From: Cristatella mucedo
Taxonomy: Eukaryota; Bryozoa; Phylactolaemata; Cristatellidae
Reading direction: 5' to 3'
Length of the DNA: 64,000 nucleotides
Assembly (NCBI GenBank): GCA_009760855.2
Contig: WPIO01000007.1
Span: 12,338,001-12,402,000, forward strand
Shown one piece after another: positions 50,634 to 62,177 of this stretch. A model generated the notes under the pieces. The model made no database searches, was not told where the DNA came from, and saw nothing but the letters and a program-made list of their open reading frames with translations. Numbering within the stretch: position 1 is the first letter of the stretch; each line of letters starts with the position of its first letter. The position numbers and the translations under genes are program-made.

Positions 50634-50860
50634 TGAACACCGAATCGGCTTCAAGATCTTCTCGAAGGCCTTCTGATCGCTTCACTCTCTTGCACTTACT
50701 TAGTTATCAGGCTCCCTTGCTTGACTGCTCGCTGTCTTGCTGTTCCTGCCCCCAGCTTTTTGTTATCAGACCTTCAGTTCATATGCACCATAATTTTGGA
50801 AATCGTTTCAGTTTTATGTTGTCACCTGCATTGACTGGGTATCATTTTAGTCTCAGCTAA
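50634..50860 (+). CDS. Possible further (terminal?) exon of the same gene
   Basis: An acceptor ATCCTCAG at 50633 is followed by a frame that accepts a phase-1 donor and reads about 75 codons to TAA at 50858. Its first residues (VNTESASR) echo exon 3 (VNTDSASS, near 47,420), and the DNA there differs at two positions over 23 bases. That suggests a duplicated exon piece. The rest is Ser/Leu/Cys-rich and unlike the other exons. It may be the last exon, a cryptic exon, or a duplicated fragment in intron or 3' flank. Confidence 0.28.
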
Positions 50861-53848
50861 AGCTGCATTTGATCCAACCAGCTTTCATTTCGTGATCAGT
50901 AATGATGGCATTGTGTCCAATATATACCTTGAATATTAGCAAGTTTGTAATCAAGAAGCAGAAATATAACAATTTTTTGAGTGGATTATCGGAGGGCATT
51001 AGTGATAGGCAGTGGTAACAGGCAATATACGTTTGGTTCTGCCAACCTTAAAAGAATGGAATAGGCCTATCACTCAATGCTCATGCCATATTAGCGTTGT
51101 GAAGTTTGTGTTAGCTAGGGGTAAAGGAGGAGGCAGACTTCTTTCTTTTGCCAAAAAAAAATAACTCGAGTTTGTTATTCTCGAACAGCCATGCACTTGT
51201 TTGCTACTTGTTGGTATATGAAGGTTGAGGCTTGCTTCAGATATATTATGTTGTGGCTGTCGTGCGTAACAGTTACATTTTGGCCTGGTTTCTTCTTAGG
51301 GCGTGCCAAAGTTGGTTTTTCTTGGTACTACGTTGCTGTTCCCTACTTTTTGTATGCATACTACTGTTTTCAGTCAGTTCTTGTTTTACTCCAGGTCTTG
51401 CTGCAGGTTGCTGCATGCTACTTTTTCAGTATAGAGGATCCAGAAGCTTTAGTTTGCTCAACATGGGTGCCATGGTAAAACAAATCGTACTGTGCACTGT
51501 TGGAATTCTGTCTATCTTGCTGTGCTTAGGCAAGTCTTGGGTCGGTTCTGCTGCTGCTGCTGGGTACGGATATGGGCACAGTGTGTCACTGCATTAAAGA
51601 AGTTGTGGCAGAAATACAGCTGCAAGTGCAGAAAGCATGTCCCGTCATGTCACGTGTTGCTACTACTCGTTTTGTAGACTCGAAGAAGGTAGTCTTCTAC
51701 GGTTCGGAGTAAGCTTCGGGGAAGCTGTGGTTAGCTAGCTTCTAACTGTTTCGGCCACAGCTCCCCCTAAAACTGATCCATTTGGACTGCGTGTTCTAAG
51801 GAAGGTGGTCTTCTATGGTTCCGACTAAGCTTCGGGGAAGCTGTGGTTAGCTAGCTTCTAACCGTTTCGGCCACAGCTCCCCCTAAAACTGATCCATTTG
51901 ACTGCGTTGTGCAGTGTTGCCTGCATTCGCAGGTGAAGCTCATTTGTTTGTTTACGTCCGTGACCTTGATATGAAGTCGTGGTGCTTGGGGTTTATCCCT
52001 GTAATGCAACCGTGGTGTGCCGAACTGTTCGACTCGGAGCTGTAGTCACTGGCTGAGCTCGACGGTGGTGCCGTGCCTCCATGCACCCATGGCTTTTTTG
52101 TAATTTTGTTAGCCCGTCTCCTGCCTCCTGAACCGGCTGTGCCGCCAGCTGCAGTGTATGACTAAGTGCATGTCTCACCCCTCCGGGTGAGACAAACTTT
52201 GAGCCGTCTTCATGTAATGGAAAAACGACTCTTAGCATAGTTTTATTTTGGAGTCGGCTGGCTGCTGTTCAAAGCCACAACTTGTGTGCTGGCAGCCACC
52301 ATTTGTTTTTGTAAGACCTGTGCTATGGCCTGCAGTGCATTGTAGGCCTTTCAGTCAAGCACACGACTTTCCAATTTAAATCTCAGGTCTTTTTACCGGC
52401 TGCAAGGCATCATAGCATAGCTATGACGGTTTCCTTTTGTCTTTGTAACCTCTTTAAGTAGAGATGTGGGGAGAAAGTCCCACGGTTCAGTTTTGTTGCT
52501 AACAGCTTGGTCCATGCTGGTGCTGTCTGTAGTCGGCAATAGTAAATGAGAAGCAGCCTGCTGTGATCATGGGCTGGAGCCATGTTGTTTTCCATAAGAG
52601 CTCAGCATTTACCTTGACATCCACAAATGTATGCTGATGCTGAGAGAGCTCGTGCTGGGATTGATGCAGCTTGCAGCATAAATATATGTGCTTCCGAAGT
52701 CTTTCTTCTCTGCAGCCTTGCCAGCGATGTTGCCAGATAGATCTAGGCGCAGCCTGGGATTGACTGTTATGGCCCATCTTATCCTCAAAAGGCATCATTC
52801 AGGTAGCGTGAGCTATTTGGCTCGTCCGTGTCTGCAAGCGAGCATACAAGTGATTATTGATTGATTTAAATGATCATATTAACCGTATGACTAATGTGTA
52901 ATCCCTAGGAGAACTCTTTCTAGCCACCTATGCTGAATGGAAGTTGCTGGGTAGCTGTTCTCATCATCGCTAGTTAAATAAAAAAATATCACCTTGTTCT
53001 ATCCGCTTGTTGTCTTAATTAAGGTTCTTCCACGATAATGATAATTTAGTTATAGAAGTGGGCAGAGCAGAAAGTCACCTGATGACAAACATCGCCAGTT
53101 TATTCGCCTAGACGTGAGCACGTGGCTCTCTTTTGCCTTTCTATAGCGGTGAAGGCAGTCCAACTTAGATGTCGCATCAAAAAGCAGTTATGAGATTTCA
53201 AGAAAACCCTTATCTGTGGCCCTGTCGTGCTCCTCTAATGCGTACACAGATACTTTAACTCGGTTTCTGCGACTTGCCAGCCGCTTTTCAAGGAGATAGG
53301 GTCGCTAGTATTTTCAGAAGATATCCTAGCAAGAGTAATGCAATCCAATGATCTGTATCTGCGTCATGCTGCGTCTCGAAAAGACAGCACGTACTTTATT
53401 ACTATCACTCGATGTGTTTCGTTTTATTCGAGAGGCAGCCACCCTGCTTGCGTTCGCAAAATAGTCAGGGCTGATGGGTTGTAGCGACGTGTTGTCAGTT
53501 GCACCTCCATGAGTTTTCGAGAATAAGCACGAAAAATCAATTATTTCTACAGGTTACTTAGTTTGAATATTGTGTGTAGCATGGACTGTGACCTAGACTG
53601 CAATGATGCCAGAAGGTCAAAGTCAAATCCAATATCGCATAAAAAAATAGCCGAGGCTGTCTTTGTTGCTTGTGGCAATTTGCATAACGACGGCTCCGCT
53701 GGTTGTCACTGATTACCTCGGACAGGCGATGTATCCCAGGTCCTCAACGGTATACATTTCCCAATTCACTTGGCTTCCGATGACTACGGCAGGCGAACTC
53801 CCCGTTAGCAGCTTATCTAGACTGCTAGATACAGTGGCTTATTAATCA
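50861..53848. other. No confident gene; possible 3' region of the 41.5-kb gene
   Basis: Open frames at 51,191-51,597 are hydrophobic, overlapping and unsupported. An AATAAA at 52977-52982 followed by a T/GT-rich stretch is a possible polyadenylation site. A tandem hairpin repeat lies at 51685-51915. Confidence 0.35.
51685..51915. repeat. Two 116-bp tandem units, each with a strong hairpin
   Basis: Each unit has GGGGAAGCTGTGG (51718 and 51834) pairing with CCACAGCTCCCC (51755 and 51871). Between the arms of copy 2 lies a second small stem, GGTTAG with CTAACC; copy 1 has one mismatch there. Confidence 0.9.
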
Positions 53849-54510
53849 TACAGTGGTACCTCGGCTTACGAGTTAGAATCGTTCCTGTCGGAGCTCGTAA
53901 TCAGATTGCTCGTATGTCAATTCAATTATCCCCATTGAAATGCCATTAATCCGTTCCGGACCCCCTAACAACTGCGATTTTTTTACATTCTTAAATTTAA
54001 AAATGTACTTATGAATTAAGAATATTTAAAAAACTACAATAGAATGTTTTGCATTAGGCGGTTTTATTAATCCTAATCTAAGGAGTAACTTATTGTAACG
54101 TATTAATCCTAATCTAAGAGAGTTAGAGAAAGGCTGAAATGAATATCTGAATCTTATTCAACCGATTTTTGTCCTTTTTGCCGGCTTTCCTCGCTTTCAG
54201 TTAATTGGGTCGGCCTTTCGGACGCGCCAATTGTTATGCCATCAGTTATGTGATGAACTTTCACACGATGGTATTGCCTAAATAGAGTACTGTGCGTACT
54301 TAGCTGCTCCCGCCGTAGTCGGGTTTAACACCGGAGTCTGGCGATCTTGCACGTACAAGCACAACAAGGGCTTGCTCGAATCTGTCTGGGAGCGAAACAA
54401 CAGGTCTGCGATGGGCGTCACACCAGGGTCGTAGGGCAGCGTCTTGCAACGGAACGTCGTTCCCTGCCCTCCCCTTACTGGCCTGAGTAACCACTTGCAG
54501 TGTGACGTTA

Positions 54511-54711
54511 ATGTAATGTAATGTATCTCCGTAATGTAACTCCACAAAGCCATAAAGACCATGTGGGTGTTACACAGGAGAGTTTTGTATATTGCACTAA
54601 CAGCCTAAGCGGCTTTCGGTACGCATTCGGTAGCCAACAGACTTCGTCTCACGCAACAAAGAAAGTGGGAAGCATAGCAGAGTCAGGAGAGCGGTTGAGG
54701 TAGTGAGTAGC
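54511..54711 (-). repeat. Third repeat family (R3), 200 bp, with (TTACA)-type tail
   Basis: This stretch, read on the minus strand, matches 6238-6434 on the plus strand over its full length. It ends in ATTACATT repeats and contains GTGCGCTATACAAAACTC, which resembles other LINE/SINE 3' ends. Sequence from ~54,260 to 54,510 continues without a second copy in the window. Confidence 0.7.
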
Positions 54712-54714
54712 ATA

Positions 54715-57250
54715 ATAATAATAACAATAATAATAATAATTCACTTGATAAAGCGCCCTCAGAGAACTTAATCTCTCTCTAGGCGCTTTACATTTGCTGT
54801 AGAGTGAAATGCAATTGAATGGTAAGTAAAATCATGCTTGAAAAAGCAAACGAACTGAATAATATGGTTAGGGGTGACCTGCACAGGGTCAGCATGCAAA
54901 TGTGGTTAGTGGCAGCATGCACAGTGTCAGCACGCGTAAGCACATCAAGGACGAATCACAGGCATCCACTAACTGCTGTCCTAAATAGGTGTTTTTAGGT
55001 TCCTTTTAAATGTGGTCAGGTCAGGGGGGGATGTTCTGACGCAGGTCGGGAGGGAGTTCCAGGCTTTGGGAGCATATGAACTAAATGCACGGTCTCCAAA
55101 GGATTTAAGGTTTGTATGAGGTATTTCTAGACTGTTGGATTCCGAAAAGCAGGTGGTACGATGCTTGGCCTGATGGGGTAGTATATCTGACAGATAGGCT
55201 GGAGCCATAGAATGAAGGGACCTAAAAGTGAGCGACAAAACCTTGAAGTCAATCCGTTGCTTGACTGGTAGCCAGTGCCGGTCGGCGAGAAGTGGAGTAA
55301 TGTGGCAACTGCGACGCTCACGACAGACAAGCCTAGCTGTAGAGTTTTGAACCAGCTGCAATCGCCTGATCGCACATGCTGGTAGGCCAGTGAGCAGTGA
55401 GTTGCAGAAGTCGAGACGGGATGTCACGAATGCATGGACCAACTTGGACGTGGTATCTTTGTCTAAAAAAGCCCGAATTTTAGCAATGTTATGAAGCTGA
55501 AAATAGGCAGATTTGACTATGGAGCTGATATGGTCGTCTAACGAGAGGTCGCTTTGGAATATGACACCTAGATTTCGAGCTGATTCAACTGGAGATATGC
55601 TGGCAGAGCCAATTTTGAGAGTCAGCCTTTCCAATCTCTGGATCACACTGGGTTTGCCCATAACTAGTAAGTTAGTTTTATCATCGTTAAGTTTTAGAAA
55701 ATTTGCTGCCATCCATTTGTGGATGTCATCGATGCATGCAGCTAGTGAGTTTAGAGAATTTGAGGTGCTCGAAGGCTGTGAGGGATCAAAGCAAAGGTAC
55801 AACTGAGTGTCATCTGCATAGAAGTGAAAGCCTAGATTGTTCTTGGCAATCACATCAGCAAGAGGCAGAGTATAAACCGTGAAAAGAACCGGACCTAGCA
55901 CTGAGCCCTGAGGTACTCCAGATGATCTTTGTCCATTCATGTCAATACTCTGGAGTCTCCCACTGAGATAGGACCTGAACCATTGCAGAGCAGTGCCAGT
56001 GATGCCCAGGCGAGGTGAGAGGCGTTCTAGAAGAACTTTGTGATCGATGGTATCAAAAGCTGCCGAAAGATCAAGCAAAACAAGCAGAGACACTCTATCC
56101 ATGTCTGCATTCCTAAGTAGGTCGTTGTATACCCTAAGCAATACTGACTCTGTGGAGTGATTAGCTCTAAAGCCAGACTGGAACTTACTAGCAAGGTGTG
56201 AGGTTTCGATGTACGAGTTCAGCTGGTCCGCCACGACCCGTTCTAGTGTCTTTGATAGGAACGGTAGAAGGAAAACTGGGCGGTAGTTGCTCAAGTTCTC
56301 TTGGTCAAGTGTAGCTTTCTTGAGAAGTGGCCTGACTACAGCCTTTTTGAAAGGTACTGGGACACGACCTGAGGCTAATGACATATTAATTATGTTAGTT
56401 ATGCATGGCAGCAGCAGATCAATGCAACGTAGGAGCAGGACAGTGGGAATAGGGTCCAGAGGACTTGTTGTCTTCTTTGATTGAGATACGAACTTTAGGA
56501 CTAGATCACTAGTGACCTGCTTAAATGCAGACATTGAGGTGCAGCCAGGAACCGAGGAACAGCATTCTAGTGGGGAGGTTGTCATCGCAGGGATGGATTC
56601 CCTGATCTTGTCTATCTTCTGCACAAAGAATCGAGAGAAGCGATCGGCTAGATCATCATTAGGATCATCAGGTAAGGAGCTAATCTGGGAACGGTTGAGG
56701 AGATGATTTATTGTCGACATCAGCATTTTTGGATTGTGCATCTGTGATTCATAGAAGTAGCAGCTCATGACCGCTGAAAAGGATGAGCCATAGTCGGCAG
56801 TAGGAGAGTAGTTATCGTTGCGTAAGAATTGTGGAAGCGAGTTCCACAGTCTAAGACCTGCAGAGCTAAAGCTTCTGTCGCCAGCTGTCTTTAAGCGGAG
56901 GAATGGGACAGCTAATTTATTGTCCACACAGGACCTGAGGGCGCGAACAGGCTGAAACTGATGCAGCAGTTCAGCTAGGTACGAAGGAGCCAAGCCGTGG
57001 CGGGCCTCGTGGGTCAGCGTAAGAACTTTTCTCTGTATCCTTTGCTCAATCGGCAACCATCCTAGCTCTTTCAGCAAAGGAGACACGTGCTCAAACCGCT
57101 GGGACTTGAAGACCAGCCTTGCAGCCATATTCATAGTCAGCTGTAGTGGCATAATAGCTTTCTTTAGCAGCCCAGCCAAAAGGGAATTACAATAATCAAG
57201 CCGAGACAGAACTAGAGAGCCGGTTAAATTTTTTACAAGCCATTGTGGGA
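54715..57250 (-). mobile_element. Longest LINE-A copy with near-intact reverse transcriptase, fused to a LINE-B RT tail
   Basis: The open frame is 54981-57341 (786 codons). Residues 1-32 are transposon-end DNA, so its ATG is not authentic. Residues ~33-180 are the C-terminal tail of a different LINE (WLPIEQRIQRKVL ... LRLWNSLPQFLRN). From ~residue 190 the LINE-A linker and RT follow: SNYRPVFLLPFLSKTLERV (351-369), FQSGFRANHSTE (387-398), LDLSAAFDTIDH (423-434), GVPQGSVLGP (475-484), catalytic YADD (508-511) and LNDDKTN (551-557). The C-terminal thumb-like tail follows. The frame ends early (NLKTPI) because a CA is missing compared with other copies, which read NLKTHLFRTAFSGSL. The 3'UTR ends in the family hairpin and ATT repeats at 54715-54735. 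There is no endonuclease domain. The RT type fits the CR1/L2/Jockey group; the clade is not resolved. Confidence 0.9.
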
Positions 57251-57374
57251 GACAGCTTACTCTGGAGTAGCTGAAGCGGGCTCGTAACCCGAATTTTAGC
57301 TCGCAACTCGAAAAACAAAAATCGGCCGAGAGACAGCTCATCTCGAAACACTCGTAAGCCGAGGTATCGCTGTA

Positions 57375-58199
57375 TCTTGAGGTGGCCGATCTAAACTAGG
57401 CCTCGAAAATGGTCAATGTTCAACGCTACTATTTTTCTCTAGATAGGTTAACTTGACTCGCCAATTTGGGTTACAGGACTTCCAGACGTCTATTGGAGGA
57501 GTTTTTCAGGCGTAGCTCCTTGCGATTCAGAACTGAGAAGCCATTCTAGCTTGAGATTCAGGTGCCGCCAAAATAAGGTGTAACCGTTCTTCGTAATGGG
57601 GCCCACGATGCCTGTCGGGCAGTGCTCCTTGGGCGTGCCCAGTCGGAGCCCGCTTCTTACCGCTGCTCTAACTTCTTCAAAGTATTTCTTCAAAGGAGAA
57701 TGTGCCAGAAAAGCTGCCAGAAACGGCTTTGTGCACATTTTAGTTGAATTTCCTGATGGTCAAAGCTTTTTTCCGCGGGCGGCTGTGCGTCCAGTCCCGT
57801 AAAGGATCGGCTGTGACCTCGAGTAGAAAGAAAGAAACTCTGCGCTACAGCCAGTGTACGCGAATGCTTTATGCCAGGTGATACAGCGAGGTATTCACTT
57901 TCACCGGCTCCGGTGCGCCGCTCATTTAGGAGAGGCGCACCTCGAGCGGTCGATCGGCACCTACGCTCCGAGTCAAGAACCGACCGACCGGATCGGACCG
58001 CTGAATGAGTCCTCCCTCGCGATGCACCCGCAGCATGCACGGCAGAGCAGCATGCACGGCAGAGCAAGCTCCGGTGCCTCGCCCAACGCGAACGGCTGAG
58101 AGCAGGATGCGCCTAGAAAAGCGGACTCTCCGGACTGACGCCGTCGATGCGTCCACTCGCGGCCCTTTTCCGCCCCATAACCTCTGACCATCTGACTGG
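57375..58199. other. CpG-rich stretch without a supported gene
   Basis: From ~57,860 the sequence is rich in CpG with many overlapping frames on all strands. A 17-bp GCATGCACGGCAGAGCA unit is duplicated near 58,032. Confidence 0.4.
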
Positions 58200-58890
58200 C
58201 GATCGCGCTTCCTTTGCAGCAAATGTAAAGTGCCTAGAAAGAGATCGAATTCTCTGAGGGCACTATAACACATTTACCATTACTATTATAAACTCTTTAT
58301 GGACATAAGAAGGGCAAGGTCTATGGCTTCGTTATAATAATAACAATACGACTAATACGTTTGTTATAGCGCCCTCAGTGACCTTAATGTCTTTCTTAGG
58401 CTCTTTACATTTTCGGTAAAGAAAGCATGATCGAATGGTTAGTGGTAGCATGCTCAATCACTAACATAGTTAGAGGTGGCGTTCGCAGGGCCAGCATGCA
58501 AATATGGCTAGTGGCAGCATGCGTAGTATCAGCACGCATAAGCACACGAGGGCGTGATGGCGCGCTAGGTTAGGCCGTTGCTTTTCACGACTGAAGTTTC
58601 GAGGTCGTGGTTTCGAATCCTGCGGTGGGCGATCCTTCATCGCCGCTGCAAGTGGTAGTTATAGCCTCAATGGCTCGTCTATCGCTAACTAAAGTGGCGG
58701 TTAAATTAGCTAGTATTGTAGGACGAATGGCGTGGACTCACTAAATTCTGTGATGAATAGATGCGTTTTTAGCGGCTTTTTAAATGTCAAGTTGGGGGGG
58801 GGGGTATCGTGATGGCAGTTTCAAGTGACTTCCGGGCTTTGGGAGCATGCAAACCAAAAGGATGGGTCTCCAAAAAATTTGAATAGTCAC
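58200..58890. mobile_element. LINE-A tails head to head, the minus copy split by a SINE
   Basis: A plus-strand tail (58203-58290) abuts a minus-strand LINE-A 3' region. The latter has its tail at 58335-58360, 3'UTR to ~58,548, and resumes at ~58,717 to ~58,890 where it reaches the RT C-terminus. A type 1 SINE separates the two parts. Confidence 0.8.
58548..58716 (+). mobile_element. tRNA-derived SINE (type 1) within LINE-A
   Basis: GCGCTAGGTTAGGCCGTTGC (A-box-like), B box GGTTTCGAATCC, body (AATGGCTCGTCTATCGC) and tail (GGTTAAATTAGCTAGTATT). Confidence 0.82.
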
Positions 58891-59389
58891 TAACATCGTA
58901 ACGCCGTAGTATATAGTACAGCAACTTATTTGCATAGTGCTGAGCATGTGCTGCTTTTACCTCCTCGACCTTACGGGCACCGACTGTTCTCATCACTTCG
59001 CACAAAGCGGTGTTAGAGGCCCATAGTAAACACCGATCTTGTTCACTGATAGATGGAAGGTTATTTCGAAACACTTTTCTTTGCCCGCAACGATCGTCGC
59101 TCCAATTCGTGCTGCGATAAGAAGAAGAAGAAGAAGGAGACGCTGCACTGCATTAGGGACGCGCACGCAAGGCGCTGTAGTCGCTGTAGACAAATTTGTT
59201 CGCATCCACGGCATTTCCAGTTCATTCCTTCGGCACTTCGCTATTATTATTGCTATTGCTACCATTGCTATTACAACAGTTGCTATGCAGTGCATAACTT
59301 CATTACTGTACGATGCTGACTCAAAGCGTTTGACGACGACGAAGATCTGTGTAATGTTCAGCATTCTGCTGCTGCCATTACTCTTCTGA

Positions 59390-60257
59390 TGAGACGACTC
59401 TTCTTCGTTATTTTGCCGTTCTTCAAATCGTCCCCAGAGTTACGACCACATGGAGATTTATGCTAAAATAAATATCTGAATATTTTCCAAATGTTACACT
59501 TGCGTCGCACCGGCTTCCGCGTGCAAATGGAGCTTGGCCGCTACGCGCGGCATCCATAAAAGGGCTAGTCCTTGCCGACATAGCGCACGCGCTGGGGGGG
59601 GGACGGGAGCCTTGACCTGAGGCTTGTACGTGCTTCGCACGCCGAAGTACGCCGACCTGCTGGAGCTGCGGCGTGCCCAATAAGCGATATTGTGACCGCG
59701 ATATTCAGCATTCGCAGTTCGTCAATTACAAAAGACTCGGAGCGTATTAAAGCAATAGCCTGTGGCCGAGGCGGAGTAGAAGGCGAAGCCGGGCAGCCAT
59801 TCGCGCTCCAGGAATTCAGGCGAGCCTCGGCAGCTTGGAGCTGAGCAGTGAGTGGCCGCCGAGCCGCCAGCCGCTGAGCCGATTGCCGCCGGAGCGTACG
59901 CATTTAAGGCAGCTATTTGACTCCTGTGGCCCACTGTCCCGCTGTCGAATGGACAAGTCTGAAGGCCTACGCTGCAGCGCAGGTGCGCGGACTTGTTTGC
60001 CGCGTGTTCGGAGCTTCGCTCTTCGTCACCGCTGCGCCCCCCCCCCCGTTCGTCCGCTGCTTTCGGCGGACACCTGCGCGCGCATCGCCGCTGCGCATCG
60101 CCGCTGCGCATGCGTCTCTTTCAGCGAACCGCGGCACTCCATGGACTCGCCGGCATTCGTAGCGCGTCGCCTGCGACGATCGCATCGCGACGAGCGCTGC
60201 GTTTTCAGAGCGGTTCGGTCCGGACGTGGACGCTGCTGCACCTCGTTTGCGTGACGT
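59390..60257. other. GC/CpG-rich stretch, possible CpG-island-like region
   Basis: Long overlapping frames on both strands reflect base composition. A C-run lies at ~60,037. No exon can be chosen among the frames. Confidence 0.4.
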
Positions 60258-60260
60258 TTG

Positions 60261-60500
60261 ATGTCGGAGAAATGTCGGATAATTGCTGAGGACTCTCAGC
60301 AGTCGTCTCGCGCCAGTCACGGTGCGCCTGCAAATTTAACGGTGACTGCTTCTGCCCGAACTGTGGATTTCTTCATTCGCGAGATTAGAAGTACTGAAAG
60401 AGACGTTGAATCTTTGAACGCTGATATAGTTGCCTTCAATGGTGAACTCCACGATTCTCAGAACGATTCTCAGCTTCTGAACTTGAGCGAATTGGGATAA
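60261..60500 (+). CDS. Hypothetical short ORF with coiled-coil-like segment
   Basis: An 80-codon-long frame (79 residues) starts at ATG 60261. Its second half has coiled-coil-like spacing (IREIRSTERDVESLNADIVA). A one-base shift at the stop would continue as ITSLAKIKQIDEELCSFLTR, which keeps that character. This could be the decayed start of a retroelement gag-like protein or a real small exon. No family is recognised. Confidence 0.25.
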   Translation: MSEKCRIIAEDSQQSSRASHGAPANLTVTASARTVDFFIREIRSTERDVESLNADIVAFNGELHDSQNDSQLLNLSELG

Positions 60501-62170
60501 CGTCCTTAGCCAAAATTAAGCAAATTGACGAAGAGCTTTGTTCTTTTCTTACGCGAATTGTGAATATTTACTTAATTTGTTTTAATTGTTATTATTTATC
60601 GTTATTGTTAAGTGTTAAATAATTGTTGTTGTTAATTGTGAATATTTACTCGGGCGACAGATGTCGCGAGGTGCTTACTGGCGACCGACCACCGTGCAGC
60701 AGCATTAGGACGCGTTAGTCTCGGGAGCGTGGATACCGTGAAGGCAGAGGTTCGAATTTCGAAGTTGGAAGCATAAGCTAGAAGCATATCTAGCGTACTT
60801 GTCACGGCTAAGCTGGAAGTCTGCTGAAAAGGCGGCTACGAGGAGGCAGGAACTCGAGTGCGCGCGCTAATCGCGGCGGCAGGCTTGCACTCGCTGTTGC
60901 TAACATCGAAGACGTCAAGGGCGATACGGTGCGACCGATGGAGCTCGGGTGTAAGCCACAGTTGAAGCTTCGTTCGTTCAATGAAATCGGGTATTCCGAA
61001 ATACGTCCTGGCAATCCCGATGGCGATCCTGATCCAGATGATGGTGCTGCACGAGAGCGCACAGAAATGGCGGCTGATAGCGAGCAGATAGCGGTCACTC
61101 AAGCCTAGACTGACGATGTAAGGAGCGAGGTGATCGTTCTTCCTGAGCCGGCTGTAGCCACCGAGGAGCCGGCGACTGTCGCCACTGTTGCTCCGAGACG
61201 GGTAACTGCCGAGCAAACTGTCGAGCTCGTGGACTGCTGCTCTGATGCCGGAGAAGCCGTGTTTTCTTTTTTTTTCTTCACAGCGAGCCCAGGATTGATC
61301 GGCGTCTGCGCTGCGAGTAATATATAAATGTTGTCAACTTTTGTGACGCGTCCGACGACGATGCCCTCGTTTTGTCGATGACGTTCCATGCAGCGCCATT
61401 TTCACCCTGCACATCTACGAAGAGCTCCTCTTCGAGTTTTTCTTCGTCTGCTCGGCGTCGCTCCTTGTCCTTGAACTGTATGTAGCCCAACCGCGTCGAG
61501 GCATAAAACAGCCGAGGAGCCGCGCTTTGACAATATTCAACAGGGTCAACGATGCAGGAGTCGCATACTGCTGCTGCTGCTTTACGACGACGACGGCTGT
61601 CATTTCTGGCTGAAACAAAGACAGACAAGACAAGACTGCTGAGCCGATGGCGCTTATGAGCATGACCAGTCGAAGTCGTCATTGCTAAGAGCCACGGTAC
61701 GGACAGATCTGCTCCCCACGGGCTGTTGTGCGCATTAATCTCACTCTGGTTCAATGTCAAAGGAAATTTCTAATGAGATGGAGAGCTGCAGTAGAGAAAG
61801 AAGAAGCACGTGCGCGTCGCCAGGGAAGCGCTAACGACCCGAGTACTTGAGAAGCCTTTTAAGGGTTCTCCAGACGTTCAGAAGCCCGTCCGACTCGTTG
61901 GCCGGACGGCTGCAGTCTGCGATGAAGGTAAAGGCGAAGGTAAGAGAGCTACAATGGCAGCTTCGAAGAAGGCGCGTGAGAAAAATATCCTCGTAGGTAG
62001 GAATTTCTGATCGAGCCTATTTAGTTGGCCTAGCCGCACTTGAACAGCTCTCTCGACCTTGACCTTGGCGGATATTTTCTTTATTAATTTGAACGAGGGC
62101 GGCCTCAATTTAAGGCGGCTCAGTGAAAAGGCGTCCGGCTATATTTTCCAGATTGAGACTGATGTTAATT
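60501..62170. other. Unrecognised; possible minus-strand exon near 61.4-61.6 kb
   Basis: A minus-strand acceptor (pyrimidine-rich, ending TTTCAG, exon from 61609 downward) precedes an open frame with FKDKERRRADEEKLEEE. The plus frame at ~60,815-61,106 (VANIEDVKGDTVRPMELG) is stopped by TAG. Neither is confirmed. Confidence 0.3.
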
Positions 62171-62177
62171 GTTCTCC

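Larger units (their letters stand above)
53851..57372. mobile_element. TIR DNA transposon (pogo/mariner-like ends, TA target) with nested insertions
   Basis: The left end begins CAGTGGTACCTCGGCTTACG. The right end (57350-57372), read on the other strand, matches it at 21 of 23 positions. A TA dinucleotide flanks both ends (53849-53850 and 57373-57374). Such ends and TA target duplications are typical of the Tc1/mariner-pogo superfamily. The ~400 bp after the left TIR are AT-rich, and ~120 bp remain before the right TIR. No intact transposase is visible. The middle is occupied by a 200-bp foreign repeat (54511-54711) and the LINE block (54715-~57250). I infer a short non-autonomous element later split by retrotransposons. 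Confidence 0.75.

Noticed and set aside
51191-51597. Hydrophobic frames (95-121 codons) as a membrane protein
   Set aside because: Overlapping frames in T-rich DNA with no homology, splice context or alternative support.
54981-57341. 786-codon frame as an intact host or LINE gene
   Set aside because: Its start lies in transposon-end DNA, it mixes two LINE families, lacks an endonuclease, and loses the normal C-terminus.
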